The notes under the pieces were generated by a model, which was not told the origin of the DNA, did not search any database, and saw nothing but the letters and a program-made list of their open reading frames with translations. From an uncultured Bacteroidales bacterium (GTDB lineage: Bacteria > Bacteroidota > Bacteroidia > Bacteroidales > UBA932), in the NCBI GenBank assembly GCA_900321715.1, contig ONXC01000004.1, positions 1 to 64,000 on the forward strand: DNA of 64,000 nucleotides. Reading direction: 5' to 3'. Shown in pieces: positions 40,958-50,196 of this stretch (positions are counted from its first letter, which is position 1; each line of letters starts with the position of its first letter). The translations under genes and the position numbers were made by a program.

Positions 40958-42229
40958 ATGCTTACACTCAAAACCTTACGCGAAGATCCGGAACTCGTGA
41001 TCCGGAAACTTGCAAAAAAGCATTTCGACGCCCGTGAGATTGTTGCGGACGTAATAGCGATGGATGACCGCCGTAAAGCCATCCAGCAGGAATCTGACGC
41101 CCTCCTTGGCCAGCAGAAGAAGGCCGCCGCAGAGATCGGTGCCCTCATGAAAGCCGGAAAGAAGGAAGAGGCAGAAGCCGCAAAGGCAGAGGTTGCAGCC
41201 CTCAAGGCTCGTTCTCAGGAACTCCTGGCCGAGGCCGATTCCAACGCTGCAGCCCTCCAGGACAAACTTGTCCTCCTTCCCAACCTTCCCTGTGACCTTG
41301 TTCCGGAAGGTGCAGGCGCAGAGGATAACCTGGTTGTGAAGATGGGCGGCCCCGAGGTCCAGCTTCCGGAAAATGCACTTCCTCACTGGGAACTTGCAAA
41401 GAAGTATGACATCATTGACTTTGACCTTGGTGTAAAGATCACCGGCGCCGGTTTCCCCGTATATAAGGGCAAGGGCGCAAAACTCCAGAGGGCACTTATC
41501 AACTACTTCCTGGACCGCAACACTGCAGCCGGATACAAGGAGGTTGAGCCCCCTGTGATGGTAAACGCCGCTTCAGGTTTTGGCACGGGCCAGCTCCCCG
41601 ACAAGGAAGGCCAGATGTACCACGCCACCGTGGATAACTTCTATATGGTCCCTACTGCAGAGGTTCCCGTCACCAATATCTTCCGTGACGTTATACTTGG
41701 TGCCGATGACTTCCCCCAGAAGCTTACCGCATACACTCCCTGCTTCCGCCGTGAGGCCGGTTCCTATGGCAAGGACGTCCGCGGCCTCAACCGCCTGCAC
41801 CAGTTTGACAAGGTTGAGATTGTTCGCGTAGAGAAGCCGGAAAACAGTTATGCAGCCCTTGATGAGATGGTGGCACACGTAGAGAGCCTTGTGAACGAAC
41901 TTGGCCTCAAGTACCGCATCCTCAGGCTCTGCGGCGGAGATATGAGTTTCACATCGGCCATCACCTACGACTTTGAGCTCTGGAGCGCAGCCCAGGGCCG
42001 CTGGCTGGAAATCTCCTCAGTTTCCAACTTCGAGAGCTACCAGGCCAACCGCCTCAAGTGCCGCTATAAGGACGCCGACGGCAAGATGCAGCTTGCACAC
42101 ACCCTCAACGGCAGTTCCCTGGCTCTGCCCCGCGTAGTTGCAGCCCTGCTGGAAGACAACCAGAAGGATGGCTACATCGAGATCCCTGAGTGCCTCCGTC
42201 CTTACACCGGATTTGACAGGATAGACTAG
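40958..42229 (+). CDS. serS: Seryl-tRNA synthetase
   Basis: A 423-residue class II aminoacyl-tRNA synthetase. The N-terminal coiled-coil arm spans about residues 28-100 (DDRRKAIQQESDALLGQQKKAAAEIGALMKAGKKEEAEAAKAEVAALKARSQELLAE). The catalytic core has motif 2 TPCFRREAGSYGKDVRGLNRLHQFDKVE and motif 3 NGSSLALPRVVAALLEDNQ. I start at ATG 40958 instead of a TTG 9 bp upstream because a -7-like box ends 7 bp before it. It overlaps the 3' end of the convergent sensor gene by 4 bp. Confidence 0.95.
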   Translation: MLTLKTLREDPELVIRKLAKKHFDAREIVADVIAMDDRRKAIQQESDALLGQQKKAAAEIGALMKAGKKEEAEAAKAEVAALKARSQELLAEADSNAAALQDKLVLLPNLPCDLVPEGAGAEDNLVVKMGGPEVQLPENALPHWELAKKYDIIDFDLGVKITGAGFPVYKGKGAKLQRALINYFLDRNTAAGYKEVEPPVMVNAASGFGTGQLPDKEGQMYHATVDNFYMVPTAEVPVTNIFRDVILGADDFPQKLTAYTPCFRREAGSYGKDVRGLNRLHQFDKVEIVRVEKPENSYAALDEMVAHVESLVNELGLKYRILRLCGGDMSFTSAITYDFELWSAAQGRWLEISSVSNFESYQANRLKCRYKDADGKMQLAHTLNGSSLALPRVVAALLEDNQKDGYIEIPECLRPYTGFDRID

Positions 42230-44841
42230 CGTCCCTCACCGGGTTGGCGCCCAAATAACTCCTTGAAGCACTTGGAAAAGTAGGAAGGAGTCCCGAAACC
42301 CACGGCATAAGCAATCTCTGAGATTGTCTTGTCCGTGGTTTTCAGCATTTCTGCGGCGGCCTTGAGGCGGGTTATGCGCACAAGTTCAACGGGGGAGTAT
42401 CCCGTGAGGGCCTTCACCTTCCTGTAGAGTTGAACGCGGGAAAGGCCGATCTCCGATCCTATCTGTTCCACGCTCAGGTTTTCGTCGGAGATGTGCTCCT
42501 GGACCTTGGCGCGGAAACGGGACAGGAAATCGTTTTCCTGGGGCCTGGAGGCACTTTCTCCGGTTTCAAGATAGTGCTCCTTTAGGAGGATGCGGCTCTT
42601 CAGAAGATTGCCTATTCTGGAAAGGAGGACTTTCTCGCTGAAAGGCTTTGAAATGTAGGCATCGGCCCCTGAATCATACCCCTCCGCGCGCTGCTCCTCC
42701 AGGGATTTTGCGGTGAGAAGGATAACGGGGATATGGCTTGTTGAAAACTGCCCTTTCAGGGACTTGCAAAGTTCCAGGCCGTCCATTACCGGCATCATAA
42801 CGTCGCTCACCACAAGGTCCGGGAGTTCCCTGGTGGCCTTGTCAAGGGCCTCTTTGCCGTCAGAGGCCTTGATTATACGATATTCTCCCTGTAAAAGGGT
42901 GCCGATAAACTCCCTCAGGTCTGAGTTGTCGTCCACCACAAGGATGGTGGGGCGGTCGCTTTCAGTTACGCTGGAGGCGGCTTCCTCAAGGGAAGTGTCG
43001 GCGGCTCTGTATACATCCTGGAAGCGCTCCGTGAATTCGGCGGCGTCACGGCTTTCCAGGATCTCTGCGCCTTCGTGGCGGATTGGAATGCGGATGAAGA
43101 AGGTGGCTCCTTCCCCAGGCACGCTCTCCACTGAAACAGAGCCTCCGTGAAGTTCCGCTATGCCTTTTACAAGGGCAAGGCCTATCCCTGTGCCGGAAGT
43201 ATGCTTCCCGGCCTGGTAGAAGCGGTCAAAGATATAGGGGAGTTTCTCCCGGGGGATGCCTTCTCCGTTATCCTTTACGGTTAAGATTGCATCGGCCCCT
43301 TCCTGCTGCACGGAAACGGCTATTTCGCCTCCCGGTGAAGTATGCTTTATGGAATTTCCCAGAAGGTTGAAGAGGATGCACTCAAGGAGTCTCATGTCAG
43401 CCTCAACTTCAAGGGACTGGGCTCCGTCATAGTGGATGAACCTGGAAGTGCCGTCAAAGCCGCTCATCCACTCCTTCACTGCGGAGGGAAGGTCAAAGCG
43501 GTAGAGCGTCAGCGGCATATTCCCGCTCTCTATCTTACGGAAGTCCAGGATGTTGTTTACAAGCCTCCGGAGGATATCCACGTTCCGGCGGGCAAGAAGC
43601 AGGGTCTCTTTCTGGTCATCCTGAAGCGGACCTTCCAGGACGTGTTCCAGGGGCCCGGCCACTAGGGACAGTGGAGTACGGAGGTCGTGGCTCACGTTGG
43701 TGAAAAAGTCCAGTTTTGCCCGGGTGTTCTCTTCCAGCTGACGGCTCAGTTCCATAAGTTCGGCGTTGAGCCTTCTGGAATTGGTATAGCCCCAGTAGGC
43801 CTGGGCGGCTATCACGACAAGCAGGATTGCAAAGGCAATAACCATCCACATTATGATTCTCTGGTTGTTATACTGGAGTAGGAAGGTATCCAGTTTGCCG
43901 CTCAGGTCTTCAACCATTGCACGCTGCTTTGCAACTTCCTCTTCCTGCATCTTGAGCATTCCGGCGTTGTGGCTGTCAACAAAGGCGCTCTCAAGGAGGG
44001 TTTCCCTTTCAAACGGGTCACCGCGGAGGATACGCATTGCAAGATCCATCACAAGGTCTCCGCGGGTAGGGTAGAGGTAGGAGGCTGTCAGCACTCCGTC
44101 AATTACATCCTGAAGGCCGGCGTCCGGGAGGGCGTCAACTCCAAAGAAGGAGATGTCTTCTGGGTTGCCGAGGGCATCCCTTGCGCCAAGGGCCATACGG
44201 TCGTTCTGGCCGAATACGGCATCTGGCCTTATTCCATCGGCCATAACCGCCCTCATGGCGTCAAATGCGTTTTCCTGCAGCCAGCCGCCATACGGGGATG
44301 CCAGGAGCGATATCCCTGGATAGCTGTTCAGGGCTTCCATGAAACCCCTGTGGCGATCATCGGCCGGGGATGAACCCTCAAGGCCCTGGATCTCCACCAC
44401 CTTCCCTTTTCCGCCAAGGTAATCGGCAATGAACTGGCCCATAATGCGGCCCACCTCAACGTTGTCGGCCCCTATGAAGGCAGTGTATTTGGGAGAATCG
44501 ATCTTCCTGTCAAAGAGGATTACCGGAATGCCGGCGTCATATGCTTCCTCCACCGCAGGCGTAATGGTATGGGACTGGTTTGGCGACACAATGAGAAGGT
44601 CCACTCCGTCCTTGACGAACTTCCGGATCTGGGCCATCTGCCTCTGGCTGTCGTCATCGGCCGATGAAAATACAAGCCTCACGTCGTTAATCCCGGCCGC
44701 AAGGGATAGTTCTTCGTTCAGTTTTGTGCGCCAGATGTCGTCACTGCACTGGGATACGCCTATAACCAGCGACTTCTTCCCGCCGCCGCAAGCGGTGAGA
44801 AGAAGCACTGATAATATGATGGGGAGGAATGCTTTTTTCAT
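42226..44841 (-). CDS. Hybrid two-component regulator with periplasmic sugar-binding sensor (BT1754-like)
   Basis: An 871-residue one-protein sensor and regulator. An N-terminal signal (MKKAFLPIILSVLLLTAC) is followed by a periplasmic sugar-binding domain of the LacI/ribose-binding type (about 24-300: VIGVSQCSDDIWRTKLNEEL, LFDRKIDSPKYTAFIGADN). One transmembrane helix (about 330-350), a HisKA domain with phospho-His385 (SHDLRTP), an ATPase domain (DNGEGIP, GTGIGLALVKG), a receiver with Asp680 (VVSDVMMPVMDG) and an AraC DNA-binding domain (SRVQLYRKVKALTG, YFSKCFKELFG) complete it. This is the order of the B. theta fructose sensor BT1754. It lies 5 bp after the fructokinase gene, as the last gene of the fructan operon, so it may control its own operon. 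The ligand is inferred to be fructose. Confidence 0.88.
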   Translation of the reverse strand: MKKAFLPIILSVLLLTACGGGKKSLVIGVSQCSDDIWRTKLNEELSLAAGINDVRLVFSSADDDSQRQMAQIRKFVKDGVDLLIVSPNQSHTITPAVEEAYDAGIPVILFDRKIDSPKYTAFIGADNVEVGRIMGQFIADYLGGKGKVVEIQGLEGSSPADDRHRGFMEALNSYPGISLLASPYGGWLQENAFDAMRAVMADGIRPDAVFGQNDRMALGARDALGNPEDISFFGVDALPDAGLQDVIDGVLTASYLYPTRGDLVMDLAMRILRGDPFERETLLESAFVDSHNAGMLKMQEEEVAKQRAMVEDLSGKLDTFLLQYNNQRIIMWMVIAFAILLVVIAAQAYWGYTNSRRLNAELMELSRQLEENTRAKLDFFTNVSHDLRTPLSLVAGPLEHVLEGPLQDDQKETLLLARRNVDILRRLVNNILDFRKIESGNMPLTLYRFDLPSAVKEWMSGFDGTSRFIHYDGAQSLEVEADMRLLECILFNLLGNSIKHTSPGGEIAVSVQQEGADAILTVKDNGEGIPREKLPYIFDRFYQAGKHTSGTGIGLALVKGIAELHGGSVSVESVPGEGATFFIRIPIRHEGAEILESRDAAEFTERFQDVYRAADTSLEEAASSVTESDRPTILVVDDNSDLREFIGTLLQGEYRIIKASDGKEALDKATRELPDLVVSDVMMPVMDGLELCKSLKGQFSTSHIPVILLTAKSLEEQRAEGYDSGADAYISKPFSEKVLLSRIGNLLKSRILLKEHYLETGESASRPQENDFLSRFRAKVQEHISDENLSVEQIGSEIGLSRVQLYRKVKALTGYSPVELVRITRLKAAAEMLKTTDKTISEIAYAVGFGTPSYFSKCFKELFGRQPGEGR

Positions 44842-44846
44842 CTACT

Positions 44847-45716
44847 CTATTTGAGGTTGTCCGGAATAACCGGCATGGCTCCGCTCTGGGTGCACACGTA
44901 GGCCGATACTTTCACGGCTGTCTTGTGAGCCTCAGGGACGGTTTTCCCGTTAAGGAGTGAGCCCACGAACGCTCCTGTGAAGGAGTCTCCGGCGCCCACT
45001 GTATCGGCCACAGTCACCTTGGGAGTGTCCAGGAAGGACATTCCGCCTTCATAGAAGACATAGCTGCCGTTCACGCCGCAGGTGAGGATGAGCATCTTGA
45101 GGCCGTAAGTCTTGATAAGGTGACGGCACTTTTCCTCCAGCGCGAGTCCGGGGAGCTCGAACATACGGGCAATCACCACAAGTTCTTCGTCGTTGATCTT
45201 GAGGATGTCGCAGCGGCGGAATGACTCTTCCAGCACTTCCCTGTTGAAGAAGTCCTGCCTCAGGTTGATGTCAAACACCTTCAGGCAGTCCTTGGGAACG
45301 GCTTCCAGGAAAAGGCCGATGCTCTCCCTTGAAACGGCGTTACGCTGTGCCAGGGAACCGAAGCACACTGCTTTTGTGCGGGCGGCTATATCGGCCAGCT
45401 CCTTTGTGTAGGGGATGTTGTCCCATGCCACGCCGGTCTTGATCTCATACTGGGGAACTCCCTGGGCGTCCAGTGTTACCTGAACGGTGCCGGTGGGGTA
45501 TTCCACGCGGTCAAGATGGTAGGGGAGACGGTGCTCTTCCAGGGCCTCCACAATCTCTTCGCCAAGGGCATCCTGGCCGATTGCGCTCACGGCCATGCCT
45601 TCAAGGCCGAACTGGGATGCGTGATACGCGAAGTTTGCGGGTGCTCCGCCAAGTTTCTTGCCTTCCGGGAGCATGTCCCAAAGGGCTTCGCCAATGCCTA
45701 TTACGTATTTATCCAT
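44847..45716 (-). CDS. Fructokinase (PfkB family)
   Basis: A 289-residue sugar kinase that phosphorylates fructose with ATP. The N-terminus VIGIGEALWDMLPEGKKLGGAPANFAYHASQFG and the catalytic DTVGAGDSFTGAFVGSLL (aspartate base) are typical of PfkB fructokinases (the GEALWDMLP start is shared with fructokinases). It lies between the permease gene and the sensor gene in the fructan locus, equal to BT1757 in position. Confidence 0.9.
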   Translation of the reverse strand: MDKYVIGIGEALWDMLPEGKKLGGAPANFAYHASQFGLEGMAVSAIGQDALGEEIVEALEEHRLPYHLDRVEYPTGTVQVTLDAQGVPQYEIKTGVAWDNIPYTKELADIAARTKAVCFGSLAQRNAVSRESIGLFLEAVPKDCLKVFDINLRQDFFNREVLEESFRRCDILKINDEELVVIARMFELPGLALEEKCRHLIKTYGLKMLILTCGVNGSYVFYEGGMSFLDTPKVTVADTVGAGDSFTGAFVGSLLNGKTVPEAHKTAVKVSAYVCTQSGAMPVIPDNLK

Positions 45717-45718
45717 AA

Positions 45719-46870
45719 TTACTTGCTAACCTTTGAGAGATAAGTGAAAAGATAGATTACGCCGATTGTCATCACGGCAACTGCACCGGCCTGGCCCACT
45801 GCGTCAGAGGCAAAGCCCATGAGGAGAGGGAACACGGTACCGCCGAAAAGGCCCATGATCATAAGGCCGGAAACCTCGTTCTGTTTCTCGGGCACTGCAA
45901 GGAGGGCCTGTGAGAACACTATGGAGAAGATGTTGGAGTTACCGAAACCTACAAGGGCGATAGCTACATAGAGGACGGCCTTGGTGGTGCCGAAGAACAT
46001 TCCGCACATTGAAAGGGCCATCATTATGACGCTTGCAATGAAGAACTTGCGGTGGCTGAACTTGGAAAGGATGAAGGATCCGGAGAGGCAGCCGATAGTA
46101 CGGAAGATAAAGTACAGGCTGGTTGCGAATCCGGCCTCCGTGAGGGTCATGCCAACCCTTTCCATAAGGAGCTTTGGAGCCGTGGTGTTGGTTCCCACGT
46201 CAATTCCCACGTGGCACATGATGCCAAGGAAGCTGAGGAGCACGATGGGCTTTCCGAGGAGCTTGAAGCACTCGGCAAAACCGGAGGCTTTGTCGGCCAC
46301 CTGCTCCCTCTCGATGTTGGAAAGGAGCAGAAGAAGGGCCGCCAGGATGCCGATAATGCCGTAAACCGGGAACAGAACCCTCCAGCCAAGGCCGAATGAA
46401 GGCATGGCTGCAGTTGCGCCCCACATGGCGATGTAAGGAGCCATGAAGGAGGCGATGGCCTTCACAAATTGCCCGAAGGTCATGGTGCTTGCCAGCTTGT
46501 CACCCTTGATGATGTTGGTGATAAGGGGATTGAGCGATGTCTGCATGAGGGCGTTGCCTATCCCCAGCAGGGAAAATGCAGCCAGCATAAGGCCGTAGCT
46601 CTCTCCGAAGATGGGAAGGATGAGGGAAACCACGGTGACCACAAGGCTCAGGAGCACGGTGTTCTTCCTGCCGATACGGTTCATCAGGATACCCGTGGGA
46701 ACGGAGAAGATGAGGAACCAGAAAAATACCAGGGACGGGAAGATGTTGGCGGCCGAATCGCTGAGGTTAAGGTCGGCCTGGACATAGTTGGAGGCGATGC
46801 CCACAAGGTCTACGAACCCCATGGCAAAGAAGCACAGCATCACCGGTATCAGTTGTATTTTCTTATTCAT
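45719..46870 (-). CDS. FHS-family fructose/oligosaccharide permease (MFS)
   Basis: A 383-residue inner-membrane transporter with about 12 hydrophobic helices, for example LIPVMLCFFAMGFVDLVGIASNYV and VVTVVSLILPIFGES. The motif FSVPTGILMNRIGRKNTVLLSL is the loop 2-3 signature of the MFS. It would bring fructose released in the periplasm into the cytoplasm for the fructokinase. Two bp separate it from the kinase gene, and its start overlaps the end of the GH32 gene by 4 bp. Position corresponds to BT1758. Confidence 0.88.
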   Translation of the reverse strand: MNKKIQLIPVMLCFFAMGFVDLVGIASNYVQADLNLSDSAANIFPSLVFFWFLIFSVPTGILMNRIGRKNTVLLSLVVTVVSLILPIFGESYGLMLAAFSLLGIGNALMQTSLNPLITNIIKGDKLASTMTFGQFVKAIASFMAPYIAMWGATAAMPSFGLGWRVLFPVYGIIGILAALLLLLSNIEREQVADKASGFAECFKLLGKPIVLLSFLGIMCHVGIDVGTNTTAPKLLMERVGMTLTEAGFATSLYFIFRTIGCLSGSFILSKFSHRKFFIASVIMMALSMCGMFFGTTKAVLYVAIALVGFGNSNIFSIVFSQALLAVPEKQNEVSGLMIMGLFGGTVFPLLMGFASDAVGQAGAVAVMTIGVIYLFTYLSKVSK

Positions 46871-48627
46871 TTGGAAAGGGGATAAAGGGTTACATCGGCC
46901 TTGGTGTTGCCGTACATCTTAATGGTGTTGTAGGGAGATGACGGGAACACGAGGTTGGTCATGGAGAAGTCTTCTCCGAATGCCTCTATGCTGGCGCTGT
47001 CAACAAGGAGCCGCAGTTCCATCTTTCCGCCCACGCGGGTGGGGGCTGTGGTAACTGCCGCAAAGGATTTTGAGAACTTGACGTTTCCGCTGCCGCGGCG
47101 GTCCATTGAGAATGTCTGGACGGCTGCGTCATAGGAGAGGACAACCTGCTCTCCGGACTCGTTGGAAAGCACAAAGGTGGCTCCGTCTTTCTTGGAAAGG
47201 GTGAAGCGGATCACAAGTTCATATGCCTTACGGGCGTTGTCAAAGAGTTCCACGGGTGCCGTGGAGAGGCCAAACTGCACGGGATTTCCGCGAAGGGCCT
47301 CAACTTCCTTTGATGGTGTGCTCTTAAGGATGACCTCCTTGCCTTTTTTTACAAGGCTCAGGTCACGGGGAACTGAATTTGAACTGCGGAACTGCCTGGT
47401 GGGAACGGAGTTTGCGTACTGCCAGTTGCTCATCCATGCAATTGCCACGGTGCGGCCCTCCGGAGCATTGCTCCAGGTAACGGTTGCGTAGTGGTCCTTG
47501 CCGTAGTCCATCCAGCGGGTGACCGTGGGAAGGTCGTCGCACTTGAAGGCCTTTCCGTCGTAGCTGCCCACAAAGTACTGTGTGGCGCTGCCGCCGAAGG
47601 GACCGCCGGGGTTGATATTGAGGATAAGGACCCACTTTTCCTTGCCCTCGAAGGGAAGGCGGACAAGGTCAGGGCACTCCCACACGCCGTTATGGTTGCC
47701 GTATGAAAGGCCGAATGAACTGTCATATGTCCAGTCCTTGAGGTTGTCGGAGCTGTAGAGCTGGACTTCCTGGCCGGCGGCAAGGATAACCTTCCACTGC
47801 CTGGACTCCTCATGCCAGAAGATCTTGGGGTCACGGAAATCGGGGGTGTCTGCGGCCATAATCACTGGATTCCCGGCATACTTTGTAAATGTACGTCCGT
47901 TGTCCAGGCTGTAGGCTATGCTCTGGGTCTGGTTGTCTCCGTCGGAAGTGTACATTGCAATAAGGGCGTCTTTGCCAAATCCAGCGGTATTGTCCTTGTC
48001 CACGACGGCGCTACCGCTGAAAATGGCGCCAAGGGCGTCCGGAGCAATGGCTATGCCAAGATTCTCCCAGTTTACAAGGTCCTTTGAGACAGCGTGTCCC
48101 CAGTGCATGTTGCCCCAAAAACTGCCATAAGGGTTGAACTGATAGAAAAGGTGCCATTCGCCATCCTTGTAAACCATACCGTTAGGGTCGTTCATCCAGC
48201 CCCATTCAGGGGAGAAATGATATATGGGCCGATATTTCTTTTCACTGTTGGTCAGATCCGGAACCGGTACAGTTGTCATCTCACTCCAGCAAACATCATC
48301 GGAGGGGTCGCGCCTGAGGCTGCGGCCCTGGTTCATCTTGATGTCAAGGATAATTGAACTGCCACCCCACTGTCCAAGGTCCAGGGGAACAAGGTAGTCT
48401 GTCTTGTCAATTGCAAGGCACACGTTTGCTCCAAGGACCTCATTGCCGTTGGAAAGTACCTTTACGCGCGCTTCAGGTGCATTTTCCTGCACAGGAAGCA
48501 TCACATAGCGGTCTTTCCCGCTCACCTTCACCATGGTATGGGTGTCGGAGATGTGGTTGATTGTAAGGCTCTGCGCCCCGGCAAGGACCGGGAGCAGCAG
48601 AGCCAATATTGAAAGCAATCTTTTCAT
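46867..48627 (-). CDS. GH32 exo-fructosidase (levanase/inulinase type)
   Basis: A 586-residue secreted enzyme of family 32 (MKRLLSILALLLPVLAGAQ). The N-terminal 110 residues form a beta domain before the catalytic propeller (DUF4980-like). The nucleophile motif WMNDPNG has Asp147, followed by FRDPKIF (transition-state stabiliser) and ECPDLV (acid/base Glu). The C-terminal beta sandwich carries VDSASIEAFGEDF. The signal peptide lacks a lipobox, so it may act in the periplasm to release fructose from imported oligosaccharides, like BT1759. It overlaps the permease by 4 bp. Confidence 0.9.
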   Translation of the reverse strand: MKRLLSILALLLPVLAGAQSLTINHISDTHTMVKVSGKDRYVMLPVQENAPEARVKVLSNGNEVLGANVCLAIDKTDYLVPLDLGQWGGSSIILDIKMNQGRSLRRDPSDDVCWSEMTTVPVPDLTNSEKKYRPIYHFSPEWGWMNDPNGMVYKDGEWHLFYQFNPYGSFWGNMHWGHAVSKDLVNWENLGIAIAPDALGAIFSGSAVVDKDNTAGFGKDALIAMYTSDGDNQTQSIAYSLDNGRTFTKYAGNPVIMAADTPDFRDPKIFWHEESRQWKVILAAGQEVQLYSSDNLKDWTYDSSFGLSYGNHNGVWECPDLVRLPFEGKEKWVLILNINPGGPFGGSATQYFVGSYDGKAFKCDDLPTVTRWMDYGKDHYATVTWSNAPEGRTVAIAWMSNWQYANSVPTRQFRSSNSVPRDLSLVKKGKEVILKSTPSKEVEALRGNPVQFGLSTAPVELFDNARKAYELVIRFTLSKKDGATFVLSNESGEQVVLSYDAAVQTFSMDRRGSGNVKFSKSFAAVTTAPTRVGGKMELRLLVDSASIEAFGEDFSMTNLVFPSSPYNTIKMYGNTKADVTLYPLSK

Positions 48628-48647
48628 AACCCAAAGATAGCAAAAAA

Positions 48648-50192
48648 TCAGTACTGTGACACCTTGATGTTTTCCACGTTGACCTCACCGTCGTAGGTAT
48701 TGATGCTCCAGCAGTTTTTCTGGATACCATAGATGCGGTTGGTGTAGGCGCATACGTCGTTGATGTACATCACTACTACGGAGTTGTCCGTGTAGATGTC
48801 CACTTTGTACTTTTTATCTGCAGGGCTGGCGAATTTGTAGCCGTCAACACCCTCGATGAAGCCCTTTCCTTCCTCTCCTTCCTGCTCGAAGTTGATCTTG
48901 CGGTTTGCACCGCCGTCTTCGGGATTCACTACCATGGTGTAGTACTTCTTGGAGTCGGAGCCACGGACCAGGGACACGCCAAACTTGTCTTCGGTTGTAG
49001 CGGTGAAGGAAATGTGGTTGTGGGCGCCAAGACGGTTGTAAAGGGTGAAGCCGTCTCCGTTTTCCAGAATGGTAACTTCCTTTGACTGGTTGTATTTTGC
49101 ATCAAGGGCGGGGACTGCGCCTACGGTCAGAGTGCCGTCGGGGTGCTGGATGATCTTGTGGCACACAAGGGCTCCGGACCAGGCGGGTTCTGAATCGGCT
49201 CCTACGTTGATGTTCTTCTCGTGAATGTCTGAACCTATGCGGTAAGGGCACCAGCCCCAGATGTAACGGTCGGTTCCATCAGAAGCGGTCTTTGCTGCGT
49301 AAAAAGCGCGGCTGTCAAGGATGCCTTCCTTGCCGTCGGCCGGCCAGTGGGCGCCGGGGTCTCCAAAGCAGGCCTTGAGATCATTCCAGGATTTTGCCAT
49401 CATGTATTTGACCTTGCGGCTCCAGGGGGCGCGGTAGCCTTCGCTGTAAATGAAATACCACCATTCTCCCATCTTGAATACGTCGGGGCACTCGCACATG
49501 CGGTCCCAAACCATATTGAAGGAACCTACGTGAGTCCAGTCCTTGAGGTTGTCGGAGACATAATCCGCAAACTTGAGGTTGCTGGAGATCACCATATGCC
49601 ATTTGCCGTCATCGGCCTTGAAGATCTGGGGGTCACGGAAATCGGTCTTGGAGTAGCCGTCGGTGTCACCCTTGAGTGACCACAGAAGGTCCTTTGTCCA
49701 GGTCTTGAAATCCGGGGAGGTGGCGCGGAGCACCACTTCCCGGTTTGTGCAGTTACCGTTGTGACCGGTATAATAGATGTAGTACAGCTGGTCGGCTTCG
49801 TTAAACACGCAGCAGCCGGTGCCGATAGCGGCATCCTGCTCAAGGATGGACGTTCCGGTAGGAAGGACCTCCCCAAGGGAAACGTAGTTTGCGCCGTCCT
49901 TGGTGCTTACGCCCCAGATGGGGTGGAAGTTGTATGTGCTGTTTATCTCGTATTCCTGGAGATAGAGCACTTTGAACTCGCCGGCCTTGCTGTCATAGAA
50001 GGGCATAGGGTCACCGCAGCGGCCGATGGCCGGGGTGTAGAAGGTGCCGAAGCCTTTTTCATCGGCCGAAGCAAAGTACTCGCTGGTGCCTTCCCAGTTC
50101 TTTGGGGTGTCGCCATAGCTCTCCTTGGTGCAGGAAAGACATGCCGTGCCGATAAGGCTTGCGAAAAGAATTATATTGTAAAAAGTTTTCAT
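48648..50192 (-). CDS. GH32-like surface lipoprotein, putative endo-fructanase
   Basis: A 514-residue lipoprotein (MKTFYNIILFASLIGTACLSC). The propeller motifs are recognisable but differ from canonical ones: CGDPMPFYD stands where WMNDPNG is expected, then FRDPQIF and CECPDVF with the acid/base Glu. The C-terminal part (NHISFTATTEDKFGVSLVRGS) is the beta-sandwich domain. The lipobox followed by TKES fits surface export. Being next to the DUF4960 binding protein and matching BT1760 (endo-levanase) in position, it is predicted to cut fructan outside the cell. The altered nucleophile segment keeps an aspartate but its activity should be tested. Confidence 0.8.
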   Translation of the reverse strand: MKTFYNIILFASLIGTACLSCTKESYGDTPKNWEGTSEYFASADEKGFGTFYTPAIGRCGDPMPFYDSKAGEFKVLYLQEYEINSTYNFHPIWGVSTKDGANYVSLGEVLPTGTSILEQDAAIGTGCCVFNEADQLYYIYYTGHNGNCTNREVVLRATSPDFKTWTKDLLWSLKGDTDGYSKTDFRDPQIFKADDGKWHMVISSNLKFADYVSDNLKDWTHVGSFNMVWDRMCECPDVFKMGEWWYFIYSEGYRAPWSRKVKYMMAKSWNDLKACFGDPGAHWPADGKEGILDSRAFYAAKTASDGTDRYIWGWCPYRIGSDIHEKNINVGADSEPAWSGALVCHKIIQHPDGTLTVGAVPALDAKYNQSKEVTILENGDGFTLYNRLGAHNHISFTATTEDKFGVSLVRGSDSKKYYTMVVNPEDGGANRKINFEQEGEEGKGFIEGVDGYKFASPADKKYKVDIYTDNSVVVMYINDVCAYTNRIYGIQKNCWSINTYDGEVNVENIKVSQY

Positions 50193-50196
50193 AACT

